Below, piece by piece: positions 7,673-18,200 of a DNA stretch of 64,000 nt. Under the pieces are notes generated by a model. It was not told the DNA's origin. It searched no databases and saw only the letters and a list, made by a program, of their open reading frames with translations. The stretch comes from JADJDM01 sp044352985 (GTDB lineage Bacteria > Bacteroidota > Bacteroidia > B-17B0 > Aurantibacillaceae), in contig JBILCU010000007.1 of assembly GCA_044352985.1 (NCBI GenBank), forward strand, positions 124,001-188,000, read 5' to 3'. Position numbers and translations under genes: made by a program. Every line of letters starts with the position of its first letter. Within the stretch, counting starts at the first letter, position 1.

Positions 7673-10096
7673 ATGAAAATATCTTATAATTGGCTTAAAA
7701 CGCTTATAAAAATTGATCTTTCACCTGAACAAGTTGCAGAGCACCTAACTGCTTGTGGGTTGGAGGTTGAAAGTATTGAAAAATTCGAAAGTATAAAAGG
7801 TGGATTAAAAGGAATTGTAATTGGTGAAGTAGTTGAAAAAACAAAACACCCTGATGCAGATAAATTATCTTTAACTAAAGTAAATGTTGGTAAAGAAGAA
7901 CTTTTAAACATCGTTTGTGGTGCACCTAATGTTGCTTCTGGTCAAAAAGTGATAGTTGCAACAATTGGTTCAGTTTTACATCCAATGTCAGGTGATTCAT
8001 TTGAAATTAAAAAATCAAAAATACGCGGCGCACTTAGTGAAGGGATGTTATGTGCAGAAGATGAAATTGGATTAGGTCATAGTCATGCTGGTATTATGGT
8101 ACTTGATGAGCATGCTATTGTAGGTAGTAATGCCGCTGATTATTTTAAAATTTCTGAAGATTATGTGTTTGAAATTGGATTAACACCCAATCGTGGTGAT
8201 GCAGCATCTCATTATGGTGTAGCAATTGATTTAGCAGCGGTTTTAAATCTAAATGCAAATGAATTAGTTCATAATGTTAGAATTCCAGCTGTAGAAGATT
8301 TAGATAATTCATTTCAATCATTACCGATTTCTGTTAGTGTAGGCGACTCCAAATCTTGCCCTCGTTATTCGGGTATTACTATTTCAGGAGTACAAGTTAA
8401 GGAATCCCCAGATTGGTTAAAGAATGCTTTAAAAGCAATTGGTGTTAGACCAATAAATAACATTGTTGATATAACAAATTATGTGTTACACGAATTAGGT
8501 CAACCTTTACATGCATTTGATGCAGCAAAAATAAAAGGAAATAAAGTAGTTGTTCGTAAAGCGAGAAACGAAGAAAAGTTTGTAACATTGGATGGTGTTG
8601 AGCGTACTTTGAGCAATACTGATTTAATGATTTGTGATGAAAAAGATCCGATGTGCATTGCCGGAGTTTTTGGAGGATTACATTCAGGAGTTTCAGAAAC
8701 AACAACTTCCATTTTTTTAGAATCAGCTTATTTTAGCCCGTCTTCTATTCGTAAAAGCTCTAAGCAACATGGATTAAAAACCGACGCATCTTTTCGTTTT
8801 GAAAGAGGTACCGACCCTGAGATAACAGTAATTGCGCTTTCAAGAGCTGTAAAGTTGATTTTGGAAGTTGCGGGAGGAGAAGTTACTGGTTCTTTAATCG
8901 ATCATTATCCTATAAAATTGGATGAAGAACAAATTGTTTTTTCGTTTGATAAAGCAGATCAGCTAATCGGTAAAAAAATCGACCATAAAAAAATTAAAAT
9001 TATTTTAGAATCATTAGGTATTCATGTTTTACAAGAAGGAAAAGATGCTTTGCTTTTAAAAGTTCCTGTTCGAAAATCAGACGTTACAAGAGAAGCGGAT
9101 GTGATAGAAGAAATTATGCGCGTATATGGTTACAATAATATTGAAGTATCAGATAAAACATCTTTTTCTGTTTCGTATGCCTTAAAAAAAGAAGTGTATA
9201 AAACAGAAGAAATCATTGCAGATTTTTTAAGTGCCAATGGCTTTACCGAAATCATGTCGACTTCATTAACTAAAGAAAATTATTTTGACGATAAAACTAA
9301 TTTGGTAAATGTATTGAATCCATTAAGTAATGATTTGTCGGTAATGCGAACATCCCTTTTATATAGCGGATTGGAAGCAGTTGCATACAACTGTAACCGC
9401 AAGAACAGCGATTTGTTATTGTTTGAAATTGGCAGAATTTACTCAAAACAAGATGGGCTTGATTTTAAGTATGCCGAACAAAAACAATTGGCTTTATTTG
9501 TTAGCGGAAAACGTTTCCCTTTAAATCATTTTGGTGCGAATGAAAAAACAGATTTCTTTACTTTAAAAGCTATTACTGAAAAAATACTCCAACGTTTTAA
9601 TCTTACATCTTACTTAATAAAGGAAGCAGAGCACACAGAAAGTGAATTTTGTTTAGAGTATTACATTGGAAAAAAATTAATTTCAAATATTTCTAAAATT
9701 AATAAAACCACATTAAAAAAATGTGATGTACAGCAGGATGTATATGCTGCACTATTTTATACTGAAGAGCTAACAAACTTATACAATCCAGATAAATTAA
9801 AATACAAGGAAGTTTCTAAATTCCCTTCTGTTAGAAGAGATTTAGCTTTGTTGCTTGATAAATCAATAAAATACGATCAGGTAAAAGAAGTTGCTGAAAA
9901 AACCGAACGTAAATTATTGAAAGCAGTTAATTTATTTGATGTGTATGAAAGTGAAAAAACAGGTAATAAAAAATCGTATGCCGTAAGTTTTATTTTTCAA
10001 GACGAACAAAATACTTTAACTGATAAAGACATTACTAAAACTATGGATAAGCTAATTAAAGCTTATACCGAGCAGTTGGGAGCAGAAATAAGATAA
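7673..10096 (+). CDS. pheT: Phenylalanyl-tRNA synthetase beta subunit
   Basis: Start set at ATG 7673 (MKISYNWLKTLIKIDL), the usual PheT beginning; an upstream in-frame ATG at 7610 would add 21 atypical residues. 807 aa is the usual bacterial length. Order of domains: N-terminal B1, the OB-fold tRNA-binding domain (about 40-150, with KTKHPDADKLSLTKVNVG), B3/B4 editing domain (about 210-400), B5 domain (with EEIMRVYGYNNI), catalytic-like core, and the C-terminal FDX-ACB anticodon-binding domain (KEVSKFPSVRRDLALLLDKS near the end). It pairs with PheS, which is not in this window, to charge tRNA-Phe in the cytoplasm. Confidence 0.97.
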   Translation: MKISYNWLKTLIKIDLSPEQVAEHLTACGLEVESIEKFESIKGGLKGIVIGEVVEKTKHPDADKLSLTKVNVGKEELLNIVCGAPNVASGQKVIVATIGSVLHPMSGDSFEIKKSKIRGALSEGMLCAEDEIGLGHSHAGIMVLDEHAIVGSNAADYFKISEDYVFEIGLTPNRGDAASHYGVAIDLAAVLNLNANELVHNVRIPAVEDLDNSFQSLPISVSVGDSKSCPRYSGITISGVQVKESPDWLKNALKAIGVRPINNIVDITNYVLHELGQPLHAFDAAKIKGNKVVVRKARNEEKFVTLDGVERTLSNTDLMICDEKDPMCIAGVFGGLHSGVSETTTSIFLESAYFSPSSIRKSSKQHGLKTDASFRFERGTDPEITVIALSRAVKLILEVAGGEVTGSLIDHYPIKLDEEQIVFSFDKADQLIGKKIDHKKIKIILESLGIHVLQEGKDALLLKVPVRKSDVTREADVIEEIMRVYGYNNIEVSDKTSFSVSYALKKEVYKTEEIIADFLSANGFTEIMSTSLTKENYFDDKTNLVNVLNPLSNDLSVMRTSLLYSGLEAVAYNCNRKNSDLLLFEIGRIYSKQDGLDFKYAEQKQLALFVSGKRFPLNHFGANEKTDFFTLKAITEKILQRFNLTSYLIKEAEHTESEFCLEYYIGKKLISNISKINKTTLKKCDVQQDVYAALFYTEELTNLYNPDKLKYKEVSKFPSVRRDLALLLDKSIKYDQVKEVAEKTERKLLKAVNLFDVYESEKTGNKKSYAVSFIFQDEQNTLTDKDITKTMDKLIKAYTEQLGAEIR

Positions 10097-10111
10097 TTTT
10101 AAAATTAAATA

Positions 10112-10633
10112 ATGAAAATAATCAAACAAATTTCAATTCTACTTGCATTAATAATTACAGCAAACTTATTCGCACAAACCAAAGAATACAAAGCAGGCCA
10201 GGTATTTTATGTTTCTTTGCCTGAATACATGAGTAAAACTATTGGTTTAAATAATGCAGCAACTATACAATATAAAAGCGAAGTAAAAGATGTTTATGGT
10301 TTTGTAATTATTGATCCTAAAGAAGATTTAAAATTGGCCGAATTAAATTATGGCTCACTTAAAGAATTTTATGAATACTTTATAAATGATTTTTTGGTTG
10401 ACGAAGAAAAGCGTACCATTTCTGAACCTATTTATAAAAAAAACGGCACAATTAATTTTGTGGAATGTGATGCCTCTTACCTTGATAAAGACGCAAACAT
10501 TGAAATTTATTATTTAGTAGGAATAGTTGAAACAAAGGATAATTATTATAAAGTGCTTTCTTGGTCGAGTGTAGATAACAAAGCAAAATTTAAAGAAGAT
10601 TTTAGAAAAATTCTTTACAGTGTTAGGGATTAA
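10112..10633 (+). CDS. Small secreted protein of unknown function
   Basis: 173 aa with a clear signal peptide (MKIIKQISILLALIITANLFAQ, cleavage near residue 22). The mature part has alternating charged and aromatic residues and no recognised domain. It starts 15 nt after pheT and could be co-transcribed with it. Remote resemblance to Bacteroidetes periplasmic proteins of about 150-180 aa is possible, but I do not recognise a family. Confidence 0.65.
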   Translation: MKIIKQISILLALIITANLFAQTKEYKAGQVFYVSLPEYMSKTIGLNNAATIQYKSEVKDVYGFVIIDPKEDLKLAELNYGSLKEFYEYFINDFLVDEEKRTISEPIYKKNGTINFVECDASYLDKDANIEIYYLVGIVETKDNYYKVLSWSSVDNKAKFKEDFRKILYSVRD

Positions 10634-10778
10634 TTTTTGTTTTAATAATATTTAGTTTATTCTAATAATCAATAAATTTTAATAAGTTAATTTTAAGTTT
10701 AAATTTTTAAAAAATATAAATAGAATTAACTATGAATAAATCTAAATCTTTATATTATCAATTATTTTTAATATTACC

Positions 10779-10941
10779 CGAGCGTGTGCCACGAACAAAC
10801 GCGGTGCCGATTTGGGTGAATGCTTTTTTTAGGGCAGCCAGGTGGAATGGCTGACCGTAAAGAAAAAAGCAGAGAGTGAGAGCAATCGTTTGTTCTTGAT
10901 TTTTTTGGCTACTTTTTTTGATCAAGCAAAAAAAGTAGGAA
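10779..10941. repeat. Nested palindromic element, relatively GC-rich, in the pheT-radA gap
   Basis: Between 10634 and 10984 there is no credible gene. The left third is plain AT-rich DNA. The rest contains three nested inverted pairs: GAACAAACG (10793-10801) with CGTTTGTTC (10887-10895); TGCTTTTTT (10821-10829) with AAAAAAGCA (10863-10871); CAGCCA (10835-10840) with TGGCTG (10848-10853). A separate 12-bp stem follows: CTACTTTTTTTG (10909-10920) with CAAAAAAAGTAG (10927-10938). Base composition is richer in G and C than its surroundings. It looks like an interspersed palindromic repeat or a structured RNA rather than a gene; one similar-looking reading (FFDQAKKVG) recurs in my memory of Bacteroidetes genomes. 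Confidence 0.55.
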
Positions 10942-10984
10942 ATAATTAAATATTACTTTTTAAGTAAGTTCTATATACTAATCC

Positions 10985-12367
10985 ATGTCAAAAACAAAAA
11001 CAACTTTTTTCTGTCAAAATTGTGGCAGTCAATCACCAAAATGGGTTGGTAAATGCCCAAATTGTGGCGAATGGAATACTTTCGTAGAAGAAGTTGTGCA
11101 GAAGGAAAATAAAAACAGTAAGCTGCAATTGTTTTCTTCTGTAAAAAGTGGCGCCAAGGAAAGTAATAAACCTGTTTTATTACATGATATTGGCTCTGCT
11201 GAATACCCACGTATTGCAGTGCCAGGTAAAGAATTAACACGTGTGTTGGGTGGCGGAATAGTTCCCGGCAGCATGGTATTATTTGGTGGAGAGCCGGGAA
11301 TTGGTAAATCAACCTTAATGTTACAATTGGCACTTCGTTTAAAAAATTTAAAAGTGCTTTATGTAAGTGGTGAAGAGAGTGAACAGCAAATTAAAATGCG
11401 CGCAGATCGCATCGGTATTACAACTAATTCCTGTTTCATTTTGCAGGAAACCTGCACTCAACAAATCTTCCATCAGATTGGTGAAATACAGCCACAGTTA
11501 GTGATTATTGATTCCATACAAACCATTTATACCAATTATATTGATAGTAGCCCTGGAAGTGTAAGTCAGGTGCGAGAGTGTGCTGCTGAATTTTTAAGAT
11601 TTGCCAAGGAAACCAACACGCCGGTTTTTTTAATTGGTCACATCACCAAAGAAGGCAGTTTAGCCGGACCAAAAGTATTGGAACATATGGTGGATACTGT
11701 GTTGCAATTTGAAGGCGATAGAAATCATATTTACCGATTGTTGCGTTCAACTAAAAACCGTTTTGGAAGCACGAATGAACTGGGAATATATGAAATGCAA
11801 GGAGAGGGTTTGAAAGAAGTAAACAACCCTTCAGAAATATTAATTACACAACGCAACCAACCGGCGAGCGGTGTTGCCATTGCTGCTAGTTTAGAGGGTA
11901 ACCGACCTTTGCTGATTGAAACCCAAGCGCTGGTAAGTACAGCGGCTTATGGAACCCCTCAGCGCTCATCAACCGGATTCGACATCAGAAGATTATCCAT
12001 GTTGCTAGCAGTGTTAGAAAAACGTTGTGGATTCCGATTGGGAGTAAAAGATGTTTTTTTAAATATTGCCGGGGGTTTAAAAATTGAAGACACTGGAGTA
12101 GATATGGCTTTAGTTTGCGCCATACTTTCTTCTAACGAAGATTTGTTTATCCCTCAAAATTATTGTTTTGCAGGCGAAGTAGGACTTACAGGAGAAATAC
12201 GTCCTGTAAGTAAAATTGATCAACGTATTGCAGAGGCGGAGAAACTGGGCTTTTCTAAAATTTTTGTTTCCTCTTACAATATGAAGGGGTTGGAAAATAG
12301 AAAGTGGGCAATAGAAATCATTAGTGTTACAAAAATTGAAGAAGTACTTTCCTTGATTTTTGGTTGA
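10985..12367 (+). CDS. radA: DNA repair protein RadA/Sms
   Basis: 460 aa, full length. Residues 10-27 form the C4 zinc finger (C10, C13, C24, C27 in CQNC and CPNC). The RecA-like ATPase core has Walker A GEPGIGKST at 102-110, Walker B LVIIDSIQT near 172-180 and the RadA signature KNRFG at 257-261. The C-terminal third is the Lon-protease-like domain. RadA is a hexameric ATPase that drives branch migration of recombination intermediates. It converges with paaD, with only 3 nt between the stop codons. Confidence 0.97.
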   Translation: MSKTKTTFFCQNCGSQSPKWVGKCPNCGEWNTFVEEVVQKENKNSKLQLFSSVKSGAKESNKPVLLHDIGSAEYPRIAVPGKELTRVLGGGIVPGSMVLFGGEPGIGKSTLMLQLALRLKNLKVLYVSGEESEQQIKMRADRIGITTNSCFILQETCTQQIFHQIGEIQPQLVIIDSIQTIYTNYIDSSPGSVSQVRECAAEFLRFAKETNTPVFLIGHITKEGSLAGPKVLEHMVDTVLQFEGDRNHIYRLLRSTKNRFGSTNELGIYEMQGEGLKEVNNPSEILITQRNQPASGVAIAASLEGNRPLLIETQALVSTAAYGTPQRSSTGFDIRRLSMLLAVLEKRCGFRLGVKDVFLNIAGGLKIEDTGVDMALVCAILSSNEDLFIPQNYCFAGEVGLTGEIRPVSKIDQRIAEAEKLGFSKIFVSSYNMKGLENRKWAIEIISVTKIEEVLSLIFG

Positions 12368-12370
12368 AAA

Positions 12371-12871
12371 TCAAATACACTTAAAATAATCGAAAGGTTC
12401 AAGGCAGTCGCTGCATTTATATAATGCTTTGCAAGCAGTGCTACCAAATTGGCTAACAAGCTGAGTTGATGTGGAACTACACCTTGGGCATTTTACAATT
12501 CGTTCTTTTCCCAATAACACACCTTTATCAATAGAGCTGTGTTCGGGAGGAGCAATGCCATAGTTATTAAGTTTTACTTTTGCTTCCTGAGTAATCCAAT
12601 CAGTTGTCCAAGGTGGGTTATAAACGGTATTTATTTTAATTTCAGAAAAACCTGCTTCATTTAATTGTTTCCGAATATCATCTTCCATTTGTTTCATGGC
12701 GGGACAACCGGAGTAGGTGGGAGTGATGGTAATTTCTACAGAAGATTTATTATTTAATTTTACTGAACGAATTACCCCTAATTCAACAATATCAATAACC
12801 GGAATCTCCGGATCGGGAATTTGGCGCATTAATTCCCAAATCTGTTCTTCATTCAAAATAGTATCGCCCAT
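12371..12871 (-). CDS. paaD: Phenylacetyl-CoA epoxidase subunit PaaD
   Basis: 166 aa. The N-terminal 100 residues are a MIP18/DUF59-type domain (PDPEIPVIDIVELGVIRSV, then TYSGCPAMKQME). The C-terminus is a zinc-ribbon-like segment with CPRC, STACKALYKCSDC and EPFDYFKCI, characteristic of PaaD (also called PaaJ). PaaD is thought to help mature the metal or Fe-S centres of the epoxidase rather than catalyse. Last gene seen in the leftward paa operon. Confidence 0.93.
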   Translation of the reverse strand: MGDTILNEEQIWELMRQIPDPEIPVIDIVELGVIRSVKLNNKSSVEITITPTYSGCPAMKQMEDDIRKQLNEAGFSEIKINTVYNPPWTTDWITQEAKVKLNNYGIAPPEHSSIDKGVLLGKERIVKCPRCSSTSTQLVSQFGSTACKALYKCSDCLEPFDYFKCI

Positions 12872-12874
12872 AAA

Positions 12875-12976
12875 TTATAAAATAAAAATTGCAGCAAAAA
12901 CCATAATGATGATAATGATTAAGTACTGCCAAATATCAACGAAATAAGGAGAATATTTTTTCCAGAAATTAATCAT
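12875..12976 (-). CDS. 33-aa single-pass membrane microprotein inside the paa operon
   Basis: An ORF on the minus strand encodes 33 residues: a charged, aromatic start (MINFWKKYSPYFVDIWQY) followed by a hydrophobic helix (LIIIIIMVFAAIFIL). Its ATG lies 12 nt after the paaC stop and its stop lies 3 nt before the paaD start, so it fills the gap exactly and follows operon spacing. K6/K7 before the helix suggests N-terminus in the cytoplasm. Not recognised as a known family. It could be chance, but fit of length, spacing and a clean membrane helix argues for a real small gene. Confidence 0.55.
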   Translation of the reverse strand: MINFWKKYSPYFVDIWQYLIIIIIMVFAAIFIL

Positions 12977-12988
12977 GATTAATTTCGT

Positions 12989-13747
12989 TTACCATCTAGC
13001 ATTTGGTATCATGCGTTGCATGTATTGCATTTCGGCTAAAATGAAACCTAGGTGCTCAGAATGTTTTCCTGTTCTGCTGCCGGTTTGCATATAAGGAATA
13101 AGTGGTGTTGATATAGTTGCTTCGTTCAAAATTTTAAACACATCTTTTTCCCACAACTCTTTAATCTTTGATAAGTCGACAGCAATACCTTCTTTTAAAA
13201 GAACTTCATCCACTTCGTTCATTTCAAATAACTCGCCTGTAAAACGCCACAACTCATCAACTGCATCTTGTAAACGTTTTTTACTCTCATCAGTTCCATT
13301 TCCGAAACGCAACATCCAAGATGCTGAATGACGTTGATGGTAAGCGATTTCCTTTATTGATTTTTGAGCAATGGCAGATAATGTTTCGTCTTTGCTTGAG
13401 CTTAATGCGGAGTAAAAATGAAAATCGAACACATCAATGAAAAACTGACGAGCAATTGTTTTTGCGTAATCGCCGTTTGGCTGCTCAACTATTAATGTAT
13501 TGTAAAATTCTCGCTCTGTTCTCGTATACGCTAAATCATCTTCCGTTCTACCTTTTCCCTCAACACTTGCTGCATAATCGTATAGTGAACGAGACTGGCC
13601 TAAAATATCAAGCGCAATGTTTGTCAATGCCAAATCTTCTTCTAAAAATGGACCATGTCCAGTCCACTCTGCAAGGCGCTGAGAAAGGATTAAGCCATTA
13701 TCAGCAAGACGAAGTGTGTAATTAAAAAGTGCCTCTTGTTTGTTCAT
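12989..13747 (-). CDS. paaC: Phenylacetyl-CoA epoxidase structural subunit PaaC
   Basis: 252 aa, ferritin-like fold. PaaC is the non-catalytic structural partner of PaaA in the 1,2-phenylacetyl-CoA epoxidase. Family features: RLADNGLILSQRLAEWTGHGP near the start, EDLALTNIALDILGQSRSLYD, and YHQRHSASWMLRFGNGTDES. Lies 23 nt downstream of paaB in the same operon and ends before the 33-aa ORF. Confidence 0.95.
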   Translation of the reverse strand: MNKQEALFNYTLRLADNGLILSQRLAEWTGHGPFLEEDLALTNIALDILGQSRSLYDYAASVEGKGRTEDDLAYTRTEREFYNTLIVEQPNGDYAKTIARQFFIDVFDFHFYSALSSSKDETLSAIAQKSIKEIAYHQRHSASWMLRFGNGTDESKKRLQDAVDELWRFTGELFEMNEVDEVLLKEGIAVDLSKIKELWEKDVFKILNEATISTPLIPYMQTGSRTGKHSEHLGFILAEMQYMQRMIPNARW

Positions 13748-13770
13748 ATGCTAATTTTGAATGAATGAAA

Positions 13771-14064
13771 TTACAAGTGTTTAACACCTTCCGGAATTTG
13801 ATAAAAAGTTGGATGACGATACACCTTATCGTTTGCAGGTTCAAAAAATGAACCTATATCTTCAGGTGTGCTAGATACAATTGCACTTGATGGAACAACC
13901 CATAAAGCACTTCCTTCGCCTCTGCGCGTATATAAATCGCGTGCGTTTTGTAATGCCATTTCCTTGTCAAATGCGTGTAAACTTCCGCAATGCACAAATG
14001 GTTGACCTGATTTTCTCTGAACAAATACTTCCCACAGTGCTCCCTGAGAATCTTTAATACTCAT
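13771..14064 (-). CDS. paaB: Phenylacetyl-CoA epoxidase subunit PaaB
   Basis: 97 aa, typical size. Contains the PaaB signature regions WEVFVQRKSGQPFVHCGSLH and ALQNARDLYTRRGEGSALWV. PaaB is a small subunit bridging PaaAC heterodimers in the epoxidase complex. Between paaA (25 nt upstream) and paaC. Confidence 0.95.
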   Translation of the reverse strand: MSIKDSQGALWEVFVQRKSGQPFVHCGSLHAFDKEMALQNARDLYTRRGEGSALWVVPSSAIVSSTPEDIGSFFEPANDKVYRHPTFYQIPEGVKHL

Positions 14065-14089
14065 GATTTATTAGTTTTAAGAAATTATT

Positions 14090-15031
14090 TTATGCCGCAG
14101 ACATTACTTCGTTTTTCTTATCTGCATAAGCTTTTGCAGCTGCTCTTACCCATTCCCCTTTATTGTGTGCATTTAATCGCGCAGCAACACGTTCTTTATT
14201 ACAAGGACCAAATCCACTAATTACAGCATTGAATTCATTCCAATCAGGCTCACCAAAATCGTAACCTTTTTTCTCTTCATTCCATTTTAGTTTTGGATCT
14301 GGGATAGTTAAACCAAGATATTCAGCCTGAGGAACCGTTTGGTTTACGAAACGCTGGCGTAACTGATCATTGCTTTCGCGCTTGATTTTCCATTTAATTG
14401 CATTTGCAGAATTTGGTGATTTATCATCGGTAGGGCCGAACATCATCAATGAAGGCCACCACCATCGATTAAGCGCATCCTGTGCCATTTTGCGTTGTTC
14501 ATCATTTCCAAAGGCTAATCTGCAAACGCTTTCGTATCCCTGACGCTGATGAAAACTTTCTTCCTTACAAATGCGAATCATTGCTCTGCTGTAAGGGCCA
14601 TATGATGTACGTTGCAACATTACTTGATTCATTATGGCAGCGCCATCAACTAACCAGCCAACCATTCCAATATCTGCCCATGTTAATGTTGGGTAATTAA
14701 ATATTGAAGAATACTTTGCTTTTCCTGTATGTAAGGCATCTAGTAATTCTTCTCTTGATGCACCTAGCGTTTCTGCTGCTGTGTAAAGGTATAAACCATG
14801 TCCGCCTTCGTCCTGAACTTTAGCCATTAAAACTAACTTTGCACGTAGGCTTGGCGCGCGCGTTATCCAATTACCTTCTGGTAACATACCCACAATTTCA
14901 GAATGCGCATGTTGAGAAATTTGACGAATCAAATGCTTTCTGTAATTATCCGGCATCCAATCTTTGGGTTCTATCATTTCGTTTTTTTCCAACTTGGAAT
15001 CAAACCATTTTTCAAAATCAAAATTTTCCAT
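14090..15031 (-). CDS. paaA: Phenylacetyl-CoA epoxidase catalytic subunit PaaA
   Basis: 313 aa. Catalytic diiron subunit that inserts oxygen into the ring of phenylacetyl-CoA to give the 1,2-epoxide, first step of the aerobic CoA-bound phenylacetate pathway. Diiron ligand regions are present: Glu45 (HAHSEIVG), Glu75 and His78 (KVQDEGGHG), and a second pair in [10 protein letters not shown]. First gene of the leftward operon, with a good promoter 20 nt upstream. The reductase paaE and ring-opening genes are not in the window. Confidence 0.96.
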   Translation of the reverse strand: MENFDFEKWFDSKLEKNEMIEPKDWMPDNYRKHLIRQISQHAHSEIVGMLPEGNWITRAPSLRAKLVLMAKVQDEGGHGLYLYTAAETLGASREELLDALHTGKAKYSSIFNYPTLTWADIGMVGWLVDGAAIMNQVMLQRTSYGPYSRAMIRICKEESFHQRQGYESVCRLAFGNDEQRKMAQDALNRWWWPSLMMFGPTDDKSPNSANAIKWKIKRESNDQLRQRFVNQTVPQAEYLGLTIPDPKLKWNEEKKGYDFGEPDWNEFNAVISGFGPCNKERVAARLNAHNKGEWVRAAAKAYADKKNEVMSAA

Positions 15032-15050
15032 GATTTATTGCTTATACCTA

Positions 15051-15082
15051 CAAATATAAAATTAAACAAATGCAATATCAAA
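15051..15082 (-). promoter_or_regulatory. Promoter of the paa operon
   Basis: On the minus strand TTTG, 20-bp spacer, TATATTTG: a full match to the Bacteroidetes -33/-7 pattern, ending 19 nt before the paaA start. Confidence 0.65.
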
Positions 15083-15201
15083 ATAAAACAAACGATATTT
15101 TAATAAAGTTGATGATAATCATTGACAAGATGATAAAAAACTGACAAAAGTTTTAATATTCATTTAATTTTAATTTATTTGTTATTCATTAAATATTAAT
15201 C

Positions 15202-18200
15202 ATGAAAAAAATTCTACTTATTAATCTTCTTTTTATTGGTTCATTTTTGTTTGCCCAATTAAATAATTCTACCATTATTAATAAGCTTAGATGCGGTACT
15301 GATGATATTCATCGAGAGTTATTAAATACTGATCCATTAATTCGTGAGGCACAGGATTATTTTGAAAATGTTATAATGCCTATTGCGAAAAATAATGCAA
15401 ACAGACAATTGAATGTGATTTATCAAGTTCCTGTTGTTGTTCACGTTGTACATAAAGGCGAAGCAGTAGGCACAGGAAGTAATATTTCTGATGCAGATGT
15501 TAAACTGGGGATTAAATATTTAAATAATTTCTGGAGAAAAATTGCTGGAACTTTTGGTGCTGGTGGTGGAGTTGACATGCAGATTGAATTTGCTTTGGCT
15601 GTAAGAGATCCAAATGGTAATTGCACTAATGGTATAGTTAGAAAAGATTTAAGCGCCAATACCGCATATGTTTCATCAGGCGTAAAATTAAGTTCAACAA
15701 CAGGAATAACTGATGCAACATTAAAATCAAGTAGCAGATGGAATCCGCTTAATTATTACAATGTTTATGTGGTTGACGAGATTGATAATAAAAAATGCGG
15801 AGATGCAAATGGCTGGACAGCAGGCTATGCCTATTTTGCGTCATCACATGGAAATACAACAGATGGCGCAGTAATGTTGAATTGTTCCTATCTAGATGCA
15901 ACAGATGTAACGTTTGCTCATGAAATGGGACACGCGTTTAACTTGTATCACACTTTTGAAGGAGACAGAGATACCAATGCAGATGGAACTTATGAGTCTT
16001 GTCCAACAAATTCTGCAGGTACAGCTTGCGGATCAGGAGTTGGAGATTGTTGTGCAGATATTCCGGCTCATGTAAGAACAATTGATATTCCAAATCTTTA
16101 TACTGATTGTGGAAATACAACTTCAAATACTTGTGTTGCAGGAACAACACATCAAGATCATATGCTCAATTATATGGATTATACAGGTTGTGCAAATGAG
16201 TTTACAGCTAATCAGCAAACCAGAGCTGCGGCTGCATTAACTGGTCAGCGCAGTTCTTTTTTACAATCGAATGGCAATCAAAGTTTAGTGCCTCCTGCCG
16301 CTGCAACTGTAGATTTTAGTGCATCAAGTAATGTTGCTTGTTTAGGTAGTACAATTAGTTTTACTGATAATTCTGCTTGTACACCCAATTCATATACCAA
16401 CAATGGCTTTCCCGGGATTACATTTTCTTGGACATTTACAAATAATGCCGGAACAACATTAACTTCTAACTTACAAAACCCTGTAATTACTTTTAACACA
16501 GCAGGTACTTATGATGTTACATTAACCATAACAAATGCAAGTGGTACAAGAAATCTAACAAGAGCTGGATATATTCGTGTTGCTGCAGCTCCTGTTACTG
16601 CCTGTACACCAACTTCAACAAATGTTGGTGGGTTTGCGCAAACTATATATAACGTAAAATTGAATACCATCAATAAAACTACGAGTCAGTTTACAAACGT
16701 TGCTTACTCAAATTTTGCCTGTACAGATAATACTGTACTTACCGATGGTCAAACGTATGTGATTTCTGTTTCAGGAAATGCAGGTTATACACCTGCTCCT
16801 CAGCCTGAAGTATTTGAAGTGAGAATAGATTACAATAACAATGGTAGTTTTCTGGATGTTGGAGAATTGGTGCATTCCGGTTCAATAACTGCCGGTACAA
16901 TGAATACATTAACCGCAAATATTACTATTCCAACAACAGCAGTTAGAAATACTTTATTAAGAATGCGTGTAATTGGAGAATATGGCACCATTACAACTAA
17001 TGAAAGAAATTGTAATGCATCTACTGATCGCTTTGAAATTGGTGATGTAGAAGATTATGGCGTTTACATTATTAGTACATGTACCCCACCAACCATAACT
17101 GGAACAATTTCAGCATGTGTTGGTGTTACATCACAATTAACTGGTAGCGGAACTGCAGCTACATCAAATGCTTGGACTTCTTCTGCACCTAATGTGGCAA
17201 CAGTTTCAGCAACTGGGTTGGTAACTGCACTAACTGTAGGAACAACAACTATCACCTACTTAAATAATGCAGGTTGCTCTACAACAGCAACATTTACTGT
17301 TTCAGCAGGCCCTACAATAACAGGAACACTTTCGGCGTGTATTGGTGCAACATCTCAATTAACGGGAAGTGGAACAGCTGCTACATCAAATGCGTGGACA
17401 TCCTCTTCGCCAAACGTTGCAACAGTTTCAACCACAGGTTTAGTAACTGCAGTAGCAGCAGGAACAACAACAATTACTTATTTGAATAATGCAGGTTGTT
17501 CTTCTACAGCAACTTTTACAGTAAGTGCAAATCCAACAATCACAGGTACATTATCTGCTTGTATTGGAGGCAGTTCATTATTAACTGGAAGTGGAACACC
17601 AGGCACTAACGCTTGGACTTCTTCTGCCACAACTATTGCAACAGTTTCAGCATCGGGAACTGTGCTTGCTGTTGCTGCTGGGACTACTATTATTACTTAT
17701 AGAAACAGTGCAGGATGTACAACAACTGCTACATTTACAGTAACAGCAGGACCAACCATTACAGGAACACTTTCAGCATGCGTTGGAGCAACATCTCAAT
17801 TAACAGGAAGCGGAACAGCTGCAACTACAGGCCCATGGACTTCTTCTGCAACAAGTATTGCAACAGTTTCTTCAACAGGGTTGGTTACTGCTGTTGCTGC
17901 TGGTACAGCAATCATAACCTATAAAAACAATGCTGGTTGTACAACTACAGCAACATTTACTGTTTCAGCAGGTCCTACAATAACAGGAATACTTTCAGCG
18001 TGTATTGGTGCAACATCTCAATTAACGGGAAGTGGAATAGCAGCCACATCAAATGCTTGGACATCCTCTACGCCAAACGTTGCAACTGTTTCAACCGCAG
18101 GTTTAGTAACTGCAGTAGCAGCAGGAACAACAACAATTACGTATTTGAACAATGTAGGTTGTTCATCAACAGCAACATTTACAGTAAGTGCCAATCCAAC

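Noticed and set aside
10732..10854. 40-codon ORF in the pheT-radA gap
   Set aside because: It runs through the palindromic element, has no promoter or family, and its composition is that of the repeat.
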